Below are positions 55,984 to 64,000 of a stretch of 64,000 nt of DNA, piece after piece. Position numbers and translations under genes: made by a program. Source of the DNA: Fragum whitleyi (lineage: Eukaryota; Mollusca; Bivalvia; Cardiida; Cardiidae); assembly GCA_948146395.1 (NCBI GenBank), contig OX411544.1, positions 33,376,457-33,440,456 on the forward strand, read 5' to 3'. Positions within the stretch are counted from its first letter, which is position 1. Every line of letters starts with the position of its first letter. Under the pieces are notes generated by a model. That model had not been told where the DNA came from, searched no databases, and saw only the letters and a program-made list of their open reading frames with translations.

Positions 55984-56413
55984 CAGTTAACAACATGGTG
56001 AAATTGACAAGGTGAATGTTTTTGGAATGATTTAGGAAAGAAATTGAATGAGTGTGTGGAGCGAGTTTTGAGTGAATTTAATGGGAGGTAATCCAATATC
56101 GCAAATTTTGTTCAGGGTGAACAAAATTAGCGATATTAAATACTTCCCTTGAAAAAATTGCATATATGTTCAATAGATAGCTTCCTATTTCTTCAAGATC
56201 TAATCAGACGCTTACAATTTTAATTAATCAAGCGAATCTTGATTTTTTTCACAGATATTTTATTTTGAACAAAGTTGTTATATGTTTTTCAGTGAGTTTG
56301 GAGCGTTTTTGAATGGTAAAAGTGAGTGTTTGGAATGAATGAATGGAGTGCTGAGTGAGCGTTTAAGAATGGTTTTGATTGAGATGAATGTCTATTTCAC
56401 GATGTAATTAACT
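55984..56413. mobile_element. TA-MITE, copy 3
   Basis: CAGTTAACAACATGGTGAAA at the left, TTTCACGATGTAATTAACTA at the right. GAATGAGTGTGTGGAGCGAG-type stretches are the inverse of the CACTCA stretches in the other copies. Inner hairpin GCAAATTTTGTTCAGGGTGA with TGAACAAAATTAGC. Confidence 0.75.
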
Positions 56414-56476
56414 ATACAAAGTACTGTCAATTCACAAAGAATTCAAAATACAAAAGCCAATTTCCGGGCATATCGA

Positions 56477-56971
56477 GGGTTCAGTGCCAATCGGGAACCC
56501 TCGGCGATCGTACGTAATAGACCTCGGGAATAATACGGGCGCAGCCATAAAAGCGCGTCATTTTGCACGTGGGTTTATATGACGTCACAAACATCAGCGA
56601 TACCACTAAGGATGTCGTTGCAATAAACAAAATCAACGAAAGAATAAAAGTGGGCAGAGTAAAATTTGATAACAAAACGCAGTGTTTACTGTGTTTTGTC
56701 ATCCAATTTTGATATGCCCAAAAGATCTCCAAAGACCTTTCCTCCAAAGAAAGAATTAACAAAATGTGTTTGTTTTTTTTTCAAGCGTATTAACCGAAGT
56801 ACCACCAGTCGCCAAATAACCAAAAAAATGACCCAAAATTACTACACTTACGTCCGAGGTACTTTTCAGTTTACGGAAAAGTCCGAGTGATGTTCCGAAT
56901 GGGTTCAGTGCAAGACTGTACTATGTGGCTATACATTCTATAGACACTTAGTACAGTCTTGAACTGAACCC
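56477..56971. repeat. GGGTTCAGTGCAAGAC foldback, interrupted
   Basis: The left arm GGGTTCAGTGC (56477-56487) continues at 56912 (AAGACTGTACTA) and pairs with AGTACAGTCTTGAACTGAACCC-like sequence ending at 56971. A 414-bp MITE interrupts it. Confidence 0.8.
56488..56901. mobile_element. 414-bp Mutator-like MITE with 10-bp target duplication
   Basis: Ends CAATCGGGAACCCTCGGC and GTCCGAGTGATGTTCCGAATG-like are imperfectly inverted. Duplication GGTTCAGTGC at 56478-56487 and 56902-56911. Core hairpin ACAAAACGCAG...CTGTGTTTTGT. Second copy 61682-62084. Confidence 0.82.
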
Positions 56972-57286
56972 TTGAAATGCTCTCTCAGATACTAGTACTT
57001 CATTTGCTACTGACCAGGGCAGGTGCTAGTCTCTTACAAGTTAATGTTTTGAAATATCCGAGGCCTCGCATGGAAGGGTACAATCAAGGTTGTACGTAGA
57101 ATTTTGACCAAATTCAGACTACTTGCTTTATTCTATGGGCCTTCAAGTCTGTAAAAATGTTCAATGATATATATTGAAGTGTTTGAAGACTTTTCTTAAA
57201 TGGAATATTGAATATCAATGGTTTTTACGGCATCGTAGGCGTATATTGGTAAAAGTAAGGTAGTCCGTCTCTGCCCTTCCATGCAA
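56972..57286. other. No recognised feature
   Basis: Mixed DNA; GCATGGAAGGG and CCCTTCCATGC (57068 and 57272) are inverted and may bound a small TIR element of about 215 bp. Confidence 0.4.
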
Positions 57287-57515
57287 TTTTAACCTCTGCT
57301 GTTTTCGGAGGAAATCTGAGGAATTGAGATCACTTTAGCGTCGTTCGCTTTGGCGCTGTTAATGCGTTGGCTTTGATGATATCTCTGTTGTTATTGAACA
57401 TATCTTCACGAAACTTGGCATGTGTGTTTACCATCACAAGAACTATCCAGCCTATAAAGGAGAATAAGACTGGAAGCATTTTTGTAAGAATTATGTCCTT
57501 TTCAAGACTTAGATT
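57287..57515 (+). mobile_element. Decayed HL-4 relic
   Basis: CTGCTGTTTTCGGAGGAAAT, TTGGCATGTGTGTTTACCAT and ATTATGTCCTTTTC match HL-4 at 34241-34480. The 3' end is replaced by an HL-1 fragment. Confidence 0.55.
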
Positions 57516-57600
57516 TTTAGCTCACCTGAGCACAAAGTGCTGAAAGAGAGCTAAAATAATCACACATTGTCTGTCCGTCCGTCAACAATTTCTTAAACAT
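57516..57600 (+). mobile_element. HL-1 5' fragment
   Basis: TTTTTAGCTCACCTGAGCAC, a decayed hairpin and GTCTGTCCGTCCGTC, then truncation; sequence from 57605 belongs to the GGGTCCC MITE family. Confidence 0.6.
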
Positions 57601-57659
57601 CTTTTTCTACGACTAACGCAAGAAATGATCGTAAGATGTTTAGTAAAACAGGACCCAGA

Positions 57660-58036
57660 AGCTATGTCTTGACGAGCGGCGAATATAGCATGTGTTGTTC
57701 GCCAAATAAAAGATGCATAGATCCTACGTGAAAAAACAAAAGATTATCCTATTTCTTTAATGCGAAAAATGAGACAAGTGATAATTTTGGGACAAATTTT
57801 CCTAAAGTACGTCATTTTCTACGTGATAATTGCCAAGCAACGTCGTGTGTCATTTGTTTATTTGTCTCCGCATTGATAACGTCATGTAAGGTCAAATGAA
57901 CGAAAGTAGGGTATTATTTCTTGGTAATTTCACGGGTTGGCGGTTAGATAAACTGCAGTAATTTCTTTATAATCCTCCGAAACTCATTAGAAAATAACAT
58001 GTCATTTATCTGCAAAATGTATGATCCCGGCAATAA
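57660..58036. other. No recognised feature
   Basis: No repeat, exon or RNA gene recognised. The stretch shares TGAGACAA/GAGAAATT-style phrases with 62440-62520, so both may come from one old repeat. Confidence 0.35.
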
Positions 58037-58835
58037 CAAGAGGTCCAAGAGGCCCTGTATCGCTCCACTGGCTTTCAAGTATCTATTAATGGAAAGCTCA
58101 GTAAAATATGGGAGTTTATCGGTTCTAAAAAGGAAAATATCTTTTTATTGGATAAATATGTCTTGATGAATATTTAACAATGAAACAATCTTACATAAAG
58201 CATGGGAAAAAAGCAAACATGTTTGTGAACATAAGCCCCGCATCCCAGATATTGGTTAATCAAAATTCTGCTAGGTGGAGATTTACAGAAGGAATATTAT
58301 CCTTCAAAGTTTGGTTGAAATTGGTCCAATGATTTGGAAGGAGAACATTTTATAATGAAAAATAAGCCCTGCCCTACCATGCCAATACTTCAAGGTCAAT
58401 CCAATTTTTAACAACTTTAGAAGAGGGTCACCCAAGGATCATTAATACCAAGTTTCGTTGAAATCGGCCCAACGGTTTGGAAGGAAAAGATTTAAAGATG
58501 AAAGTAAGCCTCGCCCTGCAACGCCCATAACTGAACAGCTATAGAAGAGGGTCCCACAAGGATATTTTCATGTCGAGTTTCATTGAAATCGGGCATTTGG
58601 TTTGGGAGGAGAAGATTTTTAAAGATTCGTTTAAGGGAAATAAGCCCCGACCAGCCACGCCCATATTTACGAGTCATTCCAAATTTCTTGAGCAACCTTA
58701 GAAGAGGGTCACCCAAGTAACATTTCTGCCAAATTTCATCATAATACGCCCATCTGTTTAGAAGAAGATTTTTAAAGAAAAGTTTACGGACGGACGCACG
58801 CACGATGGACACTTCACCTTCGGCCAGTCGAGCTA
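58037..58835 (-). mobile_element. HL-6 array element, minus strand
   Basis: On the minus strand it starts near TTAGCTCGACTGGCCGAAGG with a CGTGCGTGCGTCCGTCCG run. Units with GGGTGACCCTCTTCTAA and GAAATTTGGC/CCAAACT phrases follow, ending CCACTGG...GGGCCTCTTGGACC, TCTTG. Related to HL-3 in its interior but with a different 5' end. Confidence 0.6.
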
Positions 58836-58976
58836 AGAAGTAAGGTTAGGCTACCCAAACGTCGCAACTACAGCTTAATCTTAGCTTATTTGTCACAATC
58901 CTATGAATTATTTCAAACAGAACGTCGGAAAATGACAGAGTTCAACAACTGATATAAAAATGAATGGTCAATCATT

Positions 58977-59000
58977 TTTTTTTTTTTTTTTTTTTTTTTT
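58977..59000. repeat. poly-T tract
   Basis: About 24 consecutive T; length uncertain. Confidence 0.9.
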
Positions 59001-59401
59001 TGACGAAAGCAGCAATCCGTCGTTCATAACAAGTCTATATAGAAGCAACTTTAAATTTTGACCTACACAAAAATAAAAAAAGAAAAAAAGGGGTCGTACT
59101 TGATGTTACATAAACCAGGCTAAAACTACAGGAAGTTTGAGTGATAATTCTTGATACAAAAAATCAGCCAAGTGTGCTAGTTAGCTTACAATATACTAAG
59201 TTTGATAAGGATTTACAGTTTACGCTCCATAATGTTGGTCACTTTTTCACCTGGCCGATCAAACATTTTGGAAAAGCGCTCGGCATTTTCCGTAAAATAG
59301 AAATTACTTCGGAACATCTCTCGGATTTTACCGTAATAGAAAAGATACTTCGGACCGATTGGGGTCACACATGTGAAAGAAACACGAAAAAACAGTTTAT
59401 A

Positions 59402-59722
59402 ATGATATGGATATATTTATTTCTGGCCTGTATTTTATTGCTTTTAATCACACAGAAGGTAATGGTTATGTCAGAAAACGATCTGGCGTATAATCTCTTC
59501 GCTTCTCATTTTCCATGGGACCCTACGCAAAAACCTTTGCCTCCATACCAACAAATACACGTCTGGTTTCTACCGTTTGCAGACGGGAAGGGACCAAATG
59601 TTAAATTTGGAATCACTACGCCATTCTCGATGCAATCGTCTGAAATGATTAAATTGAAAACTTTCTCAAAGACATTAAAAACAATAAAATTGACCAAACT
59701 TCAGCAAAGGAGGCGGGGTTGA
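59402..59722 (+). CDS. Hypothetical ORF, 106 aa with N-terminal hydrophobic segment
   Basis: From the ATG at 59402 the product begins MIWIYLFLACILLLLITQ, a strong signal-peptide or membrane segment, followed by a soluble part with FPWDP, PPYQQIHVWF and a basic end LTKLQQRRRG. The frame stays open upstream to 59141 without an ATG. No known domain. A minus-strand frame overlaps it. A CACGTG lies just after the stop. It could be a small secreted protein, an exon of an unseen gene, or chance. Confidence 0.25.
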   Translation: MIWIYLFLACILLLLITQKVMVMSENDLAYNLFASHFPWDPTQKPLPPYQQIHVWFLPFADGKGPNVKFGITTPFSMQSSEMIKLKTFSKTLKTIKLTKLQQRRRG

Positions 59723-60824
59723 ATCACGTGACCGTCTTGATGTTAAACGCGAAAAATGGCGTAATATTCATCGCTTCGGCGGCAATTTCAGACTTTAACG
59801 AGTAATGTAATCAATCTACGTAATTTGTCTGCCAAGTCTATTTAAGGGGCTAGCGTTATCTTGTGAAATCGTATTCACGAAAATGATGTTAAACAAACGT
59901 GGTGTCTGACACGCAAAAATGCGGATATATGACGCGACATACAAAGAAAATTTTCGAAAATTCGCAAATATTCCTTATGTGTTCTCCTAATAAAGCTAGT
60001 TGACAAAGGAGGGTTAGGCAACTGTCATAATCTTAGATAGTTAAGCGTATGATAGGATATGTGTCTTGGCTGACAAATTGCATATATTGCTTTCTTACCT
60101 CGTTGAGTGTCGGCGAAGCAGGGAAACGACGCCATTTTTTCGTCTTCAACATCAAAAGTAGTCATGTGATTCCTCGAGATTCTCCAATGCTTGAAAATTC
60201 AACATTTGTTTTTCATACAACAAGAAAATTATATCATTCCCCCCCCCCCCAAAAAAAGTTATAATAATAATAAAACTATAATAAGACCCTTTGTACATGT
60301 GTATGTAAACGTTCTCCCACAAACTTGAATTTCAGTGCACAGAACATTCTTTCAGCTGATATTACTGAGGTTTCAAAGAACTTATAGGCTAAATGCCAGG
60401 GCCTTTTTTCTATAAACGACGACTAGATAGGTGATCAGTGATAAAATTCTCTGCGATAACTATGACACCGTCCTTCGAACCTCCCGTAATGGCGGTTTGT
60501 ATAAGCTACGATTGCGTATTTATGTTTGTTTGTTTTTTTATTATTTTTTTTCTGCAGTACTCTGACAAGAAATAGTTCGTCGATTTTCTTCAGAAACCCC
60601 GTAACTACTGTTTAATACAAATTGTGGCTGCGGGCGACAGCATATTTTAAAATGTGATAATAGGCATACTGTGATAGTCAATCTTTTAAATATATATTTG
60701 CTTTTCATTATTTATCTTCCATTTTCCAGAACAAGCCTCTCATTTCTTAAGTTTAAACCTATTTACGTTGCATCGATTGCAAGGTTTTACAACTTAGATT
60801 AATCCCTCTTGATTCTACTTCCAG
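59723..60824. other. Low-repeat region, possible intron
   Basis: I find no copy of the window's repeat families here except a poly-C run near 60241. It could be intron of a gene whose last exon is at 60825. No other exon can be supported. Confidence 0.35.
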
Positions 60825-60974
60825 GAAAATCACCAGTACTCGCGCCATATGTCCGGGACAATGAAAGAGCCAAGACCGATAGTCCCTACGGGAAATCTTA
60901 CTCGGGAAATATGGGTCAAGATACCGACGCTTTACCTCTTGATCACGGACACCACAAGCCTCTCAAGGGGTCAT
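60825..60974 (+). CDS. Candidate host coding exon cut by a transposon
   Basis: A good acceptor (CTTGATTCTACTTCCAG) precedes an open frame with balanced codon use encoding GKSPVLAPYVRDNERAKTDS, PYGKSYSGNMGQD and a His-rich LDHGHHKPLKGSS. At 60975 a CATTCGGAACA MITE is inserted; reading on adds FGTPLG and the stop TAA (60995-60997), so the MITE supplies the end of the frame. I do not recognise the protein; it could be the hydrophilic C-terminal tail of a larger one. Confidence 0.45.
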
Positions 60975-61301
60975 CATTCGGAACACCACTCGGCTAATCT
61001 CACGATCAACCTCGGATGTACATAGACGGACTATTTTTAAAAAGTACGGGAAACCCTTGGAAAAACTCGATGACGTCAGATAAAATGGCGTTAGCCCTCG
61101 AAACTTTGAGTGAAAACATTCGACGTCGCCAACGCTAGCTACTCGTTTAAGTCAATGACGTGAAACCAGCGTATCCTTATAAAAATATCTTTAGATTTTT
61201 AAATAACGGCTGAAATATCTTAATTTTTGAGAATGGCGAATCATTCTCAAAATTAAGATTTTTCAGCTGTTTTTTATTGTAAAAGTTATATTAATCTAAA
61301 G

Positions 61302-61578
61302 AAGTGGCCGCCACCATAGCTCAGTTGGTTAGGCATAAGACTTCCAATCTGGAAGTCGTGGGTTCGATCCCCGGTGGCGGCAAATATCCTTTCCGACGTT
61401 TGTCTCTCACCAATGGGTAGATAATCGTAAACCTATGTGAGATAGCAGTCGGAGGCTAGGAAAGGGTGTAATGATAGTACAGGTGAAAGAAATACCAGGA
61501 ATCCATGTTAGGTGCTCCGGCCGCCGCGACATAACTGCGAAATTGTTGAAAGCGGCGTTAAACCCATTCAAACAAACA
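61302..61578 (+). mobile_element. SINE copy F, best tRNA-like head, nested
   Basis: The head GCCGCCACCATAGCTCAGTT... has a CTTCCAA loop (TCC, Gly-like), a perfect B box GGTTCGATCCC and a closing GGCGGC acceptor arm. The full body follows. Perfect 12-bp duplication ATTAATCTAAAG at 61290-61301 and 61579-61590. The unoccupied site is at about 32560 in the sister element. Confidence 0.93.
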
Positions 61579-61681
61579 ATTAATCTAAAGGTGGCACCGG
61601 TTGTTTCCGCGCTAGTTTTCTTACACTGGTTCCGCTTAACAAAATGCACAATTTTGTTAAATACCCATCCGCCTTATATAC

Positions 61682-62084
61682 CAATCGGGAACCCTCGGCG
61701 ATTCTACAGAATAGACCTCGGGAATAATACGGACGCAGCCATGAAAGCGCGTCAATTCGCGCGTAGGTTTATATGACGTCACGAACATCAACGATCACGC
61801 TAAGGATGACGTTGCATAAAAAACAATCAACGGAAGAATTAAAGTTGGCATAATATAATATGATAACAAAACGCAGTGGTCAACTGCGTTTTGTCATCAA
61901 ATCATAGTATGCCCAAAAGATCTCCAAAGATGATCGGAGTGAATTAATAAAATTTGATTTTCTACAAGCTTATCAACCGAAGTACCACCAGGAGCCGAAT
62001 TACCTATAAAATGGCCCAAAATTACTACACTTACGGCCGAGGTACTTTTCAGTTTACGAAGAAGTCCGAGCGATGTTCCGAATG
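61682..62084. mobile_element. 403-bp Mutator-like MITE, nested, 9-bp target duplication
   Basis: Same family as 56488-56901, with the same end sequences and the core hairpin ACAAAACGCAG...CTGCGTTTTGT. Perfect duplication CTTATATAC at 61673-61681 and 62085-62093. The sister element keeps the uninterrupted target (CCTTATATACATC near 32651). Confidence 0.92.
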
Positions 62085-62143
62085 CTTATATACATCCGAG
62101 GTCTGTTGCGGTTAACGGAAATGGCCGAGTGATGTTCCGAATG

Positions 62144-62629
62144 ATTGTGTCATGCCACCCTGTCCTTATTATTAGCAGGACCATGATGAAAATAAGATTT
62201 GTCTCTTTATCAAGTTAGCCTTGGTTTGTGGTCATTGAATAGGTAGTTTAATTCTTTGAAAAGCTTGTGTTTTTTTTCCAGATCGTAAGCATTTTAATAT
62301 ATAGAGGATAATTATTGGTTTCAGTTTAATATCGATTTATATTCATTGAGCGGAGCCACGAGTGAAAATATAGCTTTTGATGCTCACAAAATGAAATATT
62401 AATCGATCTGACTCGAAAAACAAACGATTATTCTAGTTCTTTATTGCAAAATTGAGACAAAATGAGAAATTTCTAGGACATGTTTTCGTAAAGCGCTCCA
62501 TCTTGCTTATGTAATCAGCGAACATCTGTCGTCCATTTTCTATCGTCAACAAATTCTTTCTTTCTATTAACAATGAAACATTTCATTTGAAAACAATGGA
62601 AAAAGAGTCTAACTGTCACTTTCTTTACT
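62144..62629. other. No recognised feature
   Basis: AT-rich with no repeat kin or coding frame recognised except weak similarity of 62440-62520 to 57750-57830. Confidence 0.35.
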
Positions 62630-63400
62630 TGCACTCTAGAAGCCACCATTTCGGCCGATTGAATTGATTTGGCTGAATATTTGTGTTTTGGCAAGACTGA
62701 ATCCTATTTCAAATGGTAACATTACATTAGGAAGAGGAAATTAATTAAAATTTCATAATTTACTCTCTAGAGGCACAATTTCGACCGAATTCTTATTAAA
62801 GATTGGAAAAATAAGTTATCTGGTCACAAAGTATTTCAATCCCATCAAAATGGTAAAATTCCATCAGAAATACGGAAAGGGACCCTTGATGACACACATA
62901 TTTTTAGCGCTCTAAATACTAGAATTCTATCCCAATCTTTATGAAATTTGATCAAAATGAATGTCTACATGATTGATCAAAATGTTTGAATTGTCACAAA
63001 GAATGTCCTATTAAAATTGGACTATTCACTTGACAACAAGTCCATAGGAGCCGTAATGACATTTCATATTAGGGGCCTATATTTTGGTTCAATCTGCATG
63101 AACTTGATCAGAATATTTGTAAGGTCTGAAGGATGCACTTAAAATTATGCAACGAGAACTTTTTCCACTGGAAACCAAGCGAAAAGGGACTTAAAAACAA
63201 GTAACGTGTAATTATTAGGGACTATAATTATTGACAGAATATGATTTAGATTTATCGTGACTGTTTGTCTTCTGTGAACCCTTTCGAAAATTAGAAAATC
63301 CCATTGGAAAATACAGGAAACGTGTCTTAATATTAGTGTCAATGTTTTCACCCTAGAAACCAATTTTTGGCCGAATTTTCGTGAAACTAAGATGGAATAA
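62630..63400 (+). repeat. Decayed HL-1-type array
   Basis: Phrases CACTCTAGAAGCCACCATTT, CTCTCTAGAGGCACAATTTC and ACCCTAGAAACCAATTTTTG are old copies of the HL-1 145-bp unit (ACTCTAGAAGCCATATTTTT). Ends not found. Confidence 0.5.
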
Positions 63401-63579
63401 CTGTCAAGTAATAAGGATGAAGCCTATTGAAAATGGAAAATTCCATTCAATAGCCAAAACTCTTGTCCCATTAATCATGACTATTTCTTTGTTTTTAATT
63501 TTGAGTAATTTCAATGTCAGTCACAAATATGGTCTTTTAGCCACACTAAAAACATTTTCTTCTCTCATTGTTCATCTAT

Positions 63580-63679
63580 CCACTTTTTGCGAACAAGTTC
63601 AATTTTATCCCGATCAAGTAAAAAGTCGGCTTCTTCTTGTTCGGGTACAAGTGGAAAAAAAACTTATTTCGACACCCCT
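63580..63679. mobile_element. End fragment of a CAGGGGTG hAT-like MITE
   Basis: GAACAAGTTCAATTTTATCC, GTACAAGTGGAAAAA and CGACACCCCTG resemble the right part of 39300-39656. Confidence 0.5.
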
Positions 63680-64000
63680 GTCAAAAAAATCGAGTTATTT
63701 CACTTTCGCTTCCAAGGTCAAACCATAAAGTTCTAAGTAAAATGAGCCTATGAGTGCCATTTTCAATAATTTAAGATGTGCACCAAGCAAAGTCTCAGGC
63801 CATCATGTGCATCTGCACAGTCTGTCCAGAGTCTTCACTTTGCAGTTTTTAGGTAGAGAATCTTTAGACAGACGGGTAATCTTCTGATTGCGATATGTGA
63901 CTGTCTATGCTTGCAATTCATGTCATGCCAAGTTGTTGAAAATGCCACACACATGCTCAAATATTCACCTACCTCCATCGGCAGAATTTGCCACGACCAA
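63680..64000. other. Window end, dispersed repeat only
   Basis: 63750-63850 carries the CCAGAGTCTTCACT repeat also at 44660 and 49470. Nothing else recognised. Confidence 0.4.

Larger units (their letters stand above)
60975..62143. mobile_element. CATTCGGAACA TIR element carrying a SINE and another MITE
   Basis: Ends CATTCGGAACACCACTCGGC and GGCCGAGTGATGTTCCGAATG-like are inverted. Removing SINE F with one duplication (289 bp) and the inner MITE with one duplication (412 bp) leaves 468 bp, matching the uninterrupted 460-bp copy at 32249-32708. Decayed duplication AAGGGGTCAT/ATTGTGTCAT. Confidence 0.85.

Noticed and set aside
59506..59697. Minus-strand ORF containing FGPFPSANGRNQTC
   Set aside because: Overlaps the longer + strand frame; no domain or splice support.
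61302..61374. Possible functional tRNA-Gly gene
   Set aside because: Has A and B boxes and a closing stem but continues directly into the SINE body with a target duplication; it is a SINE head.

Overview
Eukaryotic, intron-rich, AT-rich DNA packed with transposable-element relics. The combination of tRNA-headed SINEs, LINE relics, many palindromic MITEs and array-bearing elements with the end motif TTTTAGCTC suggests a marine invertebrate, most likely a bivalve mollusc. That is inference; the sequence does not name a species. There is no bacterial operon, CRISPR array or rRNA.

The one secure host gene is an SR-family splicing factor of the SRSF4/5/6 (Drosophila B52/SRp55) type on the + strand. 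Seven coding exons (21850-21978, 24664-24734, 25790-26005, 28177-28249, 32097-32170, 35044-35175, 38818-38953) join in phase to a 276-residue protein: RRM1, a Gly/Arg/Tyr-rich linker, a pseudo-RRM with SWQDLKD, a short RS domain and an acidic tail. Other coding pieces are weaker: a vertnin-like exon (4983-5224) carried inside a Mutator-like element, an exon resembling the linker of FLYWCH/MULE proteins (15481-15666), an exon cut by a transposon (60825-60974), and LINE relics (3-404; 11690-12928 with 14155-14280; 20134-21060 minus).

Layout: 1-0.55 kb LINE 3' end; 2.8-4.0 kb array element; 4.4-6.9 kb Mutator-like element with an internal exon; 10.9-11.5 kb ATCT microsatellite; 11.7-14.3 kb LINE split by an array element; 15.8-17.1 kb second Mutator-like element; 18.2-21.5 kb nested element pile; 21.6-39.1 kb SR gene; 39-52 kb MITEs, SINEs and array elements; 52-56 kb nested array elements with a 145-bp array; 56-64 kb nested MITEs, SINEs and little-repeated DNA.

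I call the array elements HL-1 to HL-6 (local names). They share a 5' T-run followed by AGCTC (HL-5: ATACGCCC), a complementary subterminal motif near the 3' end, a central minisatellite, and in most families a 3' palindrome followed by TCTTG or TCTAG and Ts. This resembles non-autonomous Helentron/HINE-type elements, including the bivalve 'pearl' elements, but the assignment is inference.

The main result is how these elements sit in the SR gene. Three HL-1 copies end 6, 10 and 35 nt before the 3' splice sites of exons 7, 4 and 2. A TA-flanked MITE begins at intron position +4 of exon 6's donor. One palindromic MITE family lies 24 nt before the start-codon exon and again 9 nt after the stop codon. 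Intron 4 also holds a non-repetitive, GC-richer block that looks like a candidate poison exon.
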